Origin: CAMLQK01 sp035690865
GTDB taxonomy: Bacteria > Patescibacteriota > Saccharimonadia > Saccharimonadales > UBA4665
Direction: 5' to 3'
DNA: 64,000 nt
NCBI GenBank assembly: GCA_035690865.1
Contig: DASSKE010000002.1
Coordinates: 181,704 to 245,703, forward strand
Part shown: positions 61,101 to 64,000 of the stretch, piece after piece
Layout of the letters: the number at the start of each line of letters is the position of its first letter
Position numbering within the stretch: position 1 is the stretch's first letter
Notes under the pieces: model-generated
Databases searched by the model: none
What the model saw: only the letters and a program-made list of their open reading frames with translations
Told to the model about the DNA's origin: nothing
Translations under genes and position numbers: made by a program

Positions 61101-64000
61101 TAGCTATCAATCTTTGCCCAGCGGCTGGAGCTTGAGCGTAGACGCCGATGGCAACCTGCCGTACGAAAGAGTCCGCGTGTTTGGTAATCGCAACGTTGAT
61201 TTAGTTGATGGCGACGGCACTACACACAGCTACACCTGGACAGGTAGTGGCTTTAAGCCGCCGGTTAACGAAAGTGGCATTCTCACGCGTAACGGCGATG
61301 CTAGCTACACGCTTAATGATTCCGACGGCCGCGTATATGTTTTCCGCGCCGACGGCCCACTGCAAAGCGTTACTACACCAACCGACGATAAACATCCGGC
61401 AGCACTCAAATACGACTACCAAGAACAGAACGGAGCGCCACGGCTTGTTAAGATTACCGACGGGGTAGACGATCAGCGCTATGGCCAGGTTATATACGGC
61501 GGCGACGCGGGGTGTAGCGCTCCAACCGGATTTGATCCAGCGCCACTTGGCTACGTTTGTGCCTTTAAAACGTACGACGGCCAGATAACCAATATCTATT
61601 ACAAGAACGGTCAGCTTTCGCGGGTAGAACTACCGGGCGGGCAATATACCGATTACGGTAATGATAGCTACGGGCGCATTACGTCCATCCGCGATAGCGT
61701 TGCCAATGATGCTATTAATGCGAGTGTTCGCACCGCCGACGACAGCACCACAACGCAAATTACTTACGACCTACTCGGTCGCCTCAGCGCTGTAAAGATG
61801 CCGGCCGCAAACGCTGGCGACACGCGCCAAGAGCACACCTTTGAATACGGGTACCAAACGTCTAAGCGGCATATTACCGGCGACGTAGAGCCAAATGGCT
61901 ATCAGCAATACATTGAGTACGACAGTCTGCTGCGCACCACCAAAGTCTGTGACATTGCAGCACTATGTGACACAACTACCTGGGACGCAACCAAAGACTT
62001 GGCCCTCAGCAGCACCGACGAAACCGGCCTCACCAGCACCACGCTCTACAACTACCTCGACTTACCAACGGATCAGTACGGCCCGGCACCGAGCGCCTGG
62101 TATGGTAGCGACCGCAAACCACTCGCAGCATACGTGGCGCAAGTTCCGCACGGCTCAACGAGCTACGACGACGGTATGCAGGGCCTCGAAACCAGCTATT
62201 ACACCTATACCACCAGCAGTAAGAGCCTTACCGGCACGCCGAAACTACATACTACCGGCCTCGGCCAATATGCCGACGGACGGATGCAGCGTTACTGGCT
62301 TGGCAGCAATCCAATCACGCCAGACACCAACCCCAATAGCACCACCAGCTGGGGTGTCCGTTCAAATGGGTACATAGACTTACCGCAAACCGGCACCTAT
62401 ACCTTCCGCATTTGGAGCGATGACGGCGTTCGGCTATATATTGACGACCAGGTAGTTATAGACGATTGGAAAGATGGCGCAGCTCGCTCACACGCTACCG
62501 GTACCTTTGCCAACACAGCGGCAGGCAAACACCGCATCCGGATAGAATACTACACTGCCAATGGCAGCCAGAGCGACGCACAAATAGAAACCTACATGAC
62601 GGCGCCAGGCGGCAGCGAACAGCTTATTGCTGGCAGCAGCTTGTTCCCGGGCTATGGCCTTAAAACTGCCGAAACCACATACGACAGCCAACTTGGCGAC
62701 GTAACCACCACCACTAATTACGGCAGCTCGCCAGAGCTTGGCCTGGCGCAAAGCACCACGCTTGACCCAACCGGCCTCAACCTCACTACAAGCAGCACCT
62801 ACGAGGCACCAGGTAGCAGTACCTACTTGCGTCAGCTCAGCAAAACCTTGCCAGGTGGTTCCACAACAAGCTACGACTACTACGGCGCAACCGAAACACG
62901 CGATAACCCTTGCACAAGCGATGTAGAAGCGTATCGTCAAGCTGGTCAGCTCAAGCTCAAAACCGAAGCCGACCCAGATGGCGCGGGCAGTCAAAGCGGC
63001 CGCAGTACCGAAACTATCTACGATGACGCTGGCCGCGTGGTTGCCACACGCATTAATAGCGACGCCTGGACATGTACCAGCTACGACACCCGAGGGCGCG
63101 TAGCAACAACCGTGGTACCATCGCTCAACCTTGCCAAAATCAACCCAGCAACGGGCGCAACTGGCAGTACAGGCACCCTTAGCGGCCGAACTATAACCAA
63201 CAACTACGCCGTTGACGGCAACCCGCTCGTCACGAGCACGTCAGACAACAACGGCACCATTACCGTGACCAACGACCTGCTTGGACGCAACGTAAAATAC
63301 GTAGATGCCAAGGGCAATATCACCAACAGCACCTACGATGAACAGGGTCACATCAGCAGTCGCACAAGCCCACTAGGCACAGAAGTATTTACTTACGACA
63401 CCTACGACCGGCTCACCGACCAGTTTTTAGACAACGTAAACTATGCGCACGTAACCTACGACGCCTACAGCCGCATTGCATCCGTAACATACCCAGGCGG
63501 ACAAAGCCTATCTAGCGTTAGCCGAGACAACCTGGGCCGGGTGAGTGGCTTAACCTACACCTTGGCCAACGGCAGTACGGTTAGCGACAGCGTAACCCGC
63601 GCCACCACTGGCGACATTGTAAGCGGTACTGAAAATGGTGTGGCTAAAAGCTACAGCTACGACAAAGCAGGGCGGCTCACGGCAGCTACCATTGGCAGCA
63701 ATACGTACAGTTACGGCTTTGGCACACAAGCGGCCACCTGTGGCGTTAGCCCCGGCAACGTAAACAGCGGCAAAAGCAGCAACCGTACATCACAAGTAAT
63801 AAATGGCGCTAACACAACCTTCTGCTACGACAACGCTGACCGTCTCATCACCTCCAGCGACGCCACCCTCACCAACCCGTCCTACGACAGCCATGGCAAC
63901 ATGACTAAAATAGGAACCACCAACTTTACTTACGATTCCTCCGACCGCAACACGTACATCTCAGAAGGAACAAAAAATACTACCTTTGTACGGGACGTAC
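58186..64000 (+). CDS. Giant secreted RHS/YD-repeat protein with three PA14 domains (3' end outside window)
   Basis: The frame is open from the ATG to the end, at least 1938 codons. A signal peptide (about 1-45; LSLLMLATVFVMSVL, then TPTASA) starts it. Next come a conserved secreted-RHS N-terminal region (about 170-355; NVWDGVNLVYQYHGD, then GYPIVVDPTIYP), a DNRLRE-like beta domain (about 360-512) and a fibronectin/Ig-like domain (about 518-618). PA14 domains lie near 678-805, 823-965 and 1361-1485 (for example FRIWSDDGVRLYIDDQVV). YD repeats run from about 980 and again from 1500 on (YDDAGRVVATRI, YDEQGHISSRT, YDKAGRLTAATIG). RHS shells usually enclose a C-terminal toxin, which would be beyond the window. 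PA14 domains often bind sugars. A role at the host or rival cell surface is inferred. Confidence 0.9.
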   Translation, partial: MKPRRISGILFVSKKKLPWQRLSLLMLATVFVMSVLTPTASALWLDQLNTQNTLQPQSKSQGLASAATTSSINTNQPQVDSALANEKSNLDTLSDGQTRTNTAPKPATDYTNELAGQRTANSRTYQAADGSKMTKFFAQDANYKDGDSYKQLGNSVQEDTAYEETNRVAENWLERLLPGSPQPVGFKAQNGPLTAQFQTLRDGNGVTVGVGNDTVTLRPQNANDVKPEVTKGKDGEADAVTYKNVWDGVNLVYQYHGDSVKEYIAIQKPTTQTNFSFAVDGAVTLRQSTEVEGGIDVIKDGQAMFTLPKLSVTAAKLGPVQNSGVKYQLYGNTVSVSLSERWLASQPDDGYPIVVDPTIYPHSAVNYATSKMYSYKSDGYTCSLANCNMNVGQIQDNGTKYWRSLIHIPFNVNPGATVSQATIYLNKPGSYPGWTGTDAGARYWVTYAKCNGYNCIGDGAPWMPVNVDTQGSGDIKDLVNWMVAHGESGGDIFIHADDSAYKMFDPYNAAIAIYQNTPPPAPALVSPTHKSVITTTMPRLTGDFVNDADQDTVTYQISIFDGGTEVANSGQLDIPRWTVPEGILQDGGSYTWKVAATDSQGWSTWSGGWTFTVDLRTGKDKTQTYDDVGPLSANLATGNAYTSTSSHSIGALGGSIGIGLDYNTPAKTINGLDATYYNENNNGRFLAMTRHDPNIDYEWGNGSPKPGTVTSDNFTVNWTGYFIAPQTGSYTFGGINDDRYVFTLADANNSEIYRFDHTGTDSVWWHNTSVNLVAGQLYRVNSWFWEFGGAAKARLFVRLPNSAEQVVSNDMLRTAVSADNNDQGLSAKFYKDNDSSRTFKSDQAPFYVQTYSNVNINWNVNSPAPYDPSGQFSDNFLVRFSGYLTAPTTGDYKFGTGADDGQRLWVNNTKVVDNWTNHAYTENWAATTMHLVAGQVVPVVLEYYDATGVARVNLQWQGPAGNGVIDAKYLSTSYQSLPSGWSLSVDADGNLPYERVRVFGNRNVDLVDGDGTTHSYTWTGSGFKPPVNESGILTRNGDASYTLNDSDGRVYVFRADGPLQSVTTPTDDKHPAALKYDYQEQNGAPRLVKITDGVDDQRYGQVIYGGDAGCSAPTGFDPAPLGYVCAFKTYDGQITNIYYKNGQLSRVELPGGQYTDYGNDSYGRITSIRDSVANDAINASVRTADDSTTTQITYDLLGRLSAVKMPAANAGDTRQEHTFEYGYQTSKRHITGDVEPNGYQQYIEYDSLLRTTKVCDIAALCDTTTWDATKDLALSSTDETGLTSTTLYNYLDLPTDQYGPAPSAWYGSDRKPLAAYVAQVPHGSTSYDDGMQGLETSYYTYTTSSKSLTGTPKLHTTGLGQYADGRMQRYWLGSNPITPDTNPNSTTSWGVRSNGYIDLPQTGTYTFRIWSDDGVRLYIDDQVVIDDWKDGAARSHATGTFANTAAGKHRIRIEYYTANGSQSDAQIETYMTAPGGSEQLIAGSSLFPGYGLKTAETTYDSQLGDVTTTTNYGSSPELGLAQSTTLDPTGLNLTTSSTYEAPGSSTYLRQLSKTLPGGSTTSYDYYGATETRDNPCTSDVEAYRQAGQLKLKTEADPDGAGSQSGRSTETIYDDAGRVVATRINSDAWTCTSYDTRGRVATTVVPSLNLAKINPATGATGSTGTLSGRTITNNYAVDGNPLVTSTSDNNGTITVTNDLLGRNVKYVDAKGNITNSTYDEQGHISSRTSPLGTEVFTYDTYDRLTDQFLDNVNYAHVTYDAYSRIASVTYPGGQSLSSVSRDNLGRVSGLTYTLANGSTVSDSVTRATTGDIVSGTENGVAKSYSYDKAGRLTAATIGSNTYSYGFGTQAATCGVSPGNVNSGKSSNRTSQVINGANTTFCYDNADRLITSSDATLTNPSYDSHGNMTKIGTTNFTYDSSDRNTYISEGTKNTTFVRDV

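Noticed and set aside
61895..62377. Long plus-strand frame of 160 codons inside the RHS gene
   Set aside because: Composition is Pro/Thr/Ser-rich because of the C-rich RHS codons in another frame; no start signals. The RHS frame is continuous here.

Overview
The window looks like chromosomal DNA of a Candidatus Saccharibacteria (TM7) or closely related Patescibacteria/CPR bacterium. This is inferred from gene content and not from a database search. It carries the rpoBC, str, S10, spc and alpha gene blocks with no rpmD (L30) between rpsE and rplO, which is a known CPR trait, and with no adk or map between secY and infA. Zinc-free forms of S14, L36 and S4 accompany a beta' subunit that has lost nearly all of its zinc-ligand cysteines. 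Many compact genes overlap by a single base (TAATG), and a giant secreted RHS/PA14 protein closes the window. TGA is a normal stop here, so the UGA-recoding CPR lineages (Gracilibacteria, Absconditabacteria) are unlikely.

Layout. 1-10 kb: the end of radA, a PIN-TRAM protein, a class A penicillin-binding protein on the minus strand, then a methyltransferase, recG, a P1-nuclease/phospholipase-C-like protein and rsmD in one direction, and a PfkB sugar kinase facing them. 10-16 kb: tRNA-Leu, a hypothetical gene, hisS with a probable peptide-type attenuator, a YdjM-like membrane protein, trigger factor, and clpP under a perfect CIRCE operator. 16-33 kb: rpoB, rpoC, rpsL, rpsG, fusA, tuf and rpsJ, each unit with its own promoter and separated by non-ribosomal genes (a threonine-dehydratase-like enzyme, a SIR2-like protein, small hypotheticals). 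33.5-48 kb: an almost uninterrupted ribosomal block from rplC to rpsI with secY, infA and rpoA. 48-58 kb: tandem paralogous HExxH proteins, an RsmF-like rRNA methylase, trpS, an RluD-like pseudouridine synthase, holB, a TPR protein, three tRNAs and hypotheticals. 58.2 kb to the end: the first 1938 codons of the RHS protein.

Working together. The window holds most of the translation and transcription core. Expression seems to run in two modes. Ribosomal and polymerase genes have strong Shine-Dalgarno sequences and stop/start coupling. Many single or first genes instead have a TATAAT-like box 6 to 11 bases before the ATG, which predicts leaderless mRNAs. Several leaders (hisS, the threonine-dehydratase-like gene, and two small hypothetical genes) have an intrinsic terminator just upstream of the gene, which suggests attenuation. 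The accessory proteins (RHS/PA14, SIR2-like, HExxH pair, Ig-tailed PBP) are the likeliest places for new biology, for example contact with an actinobacterial host.
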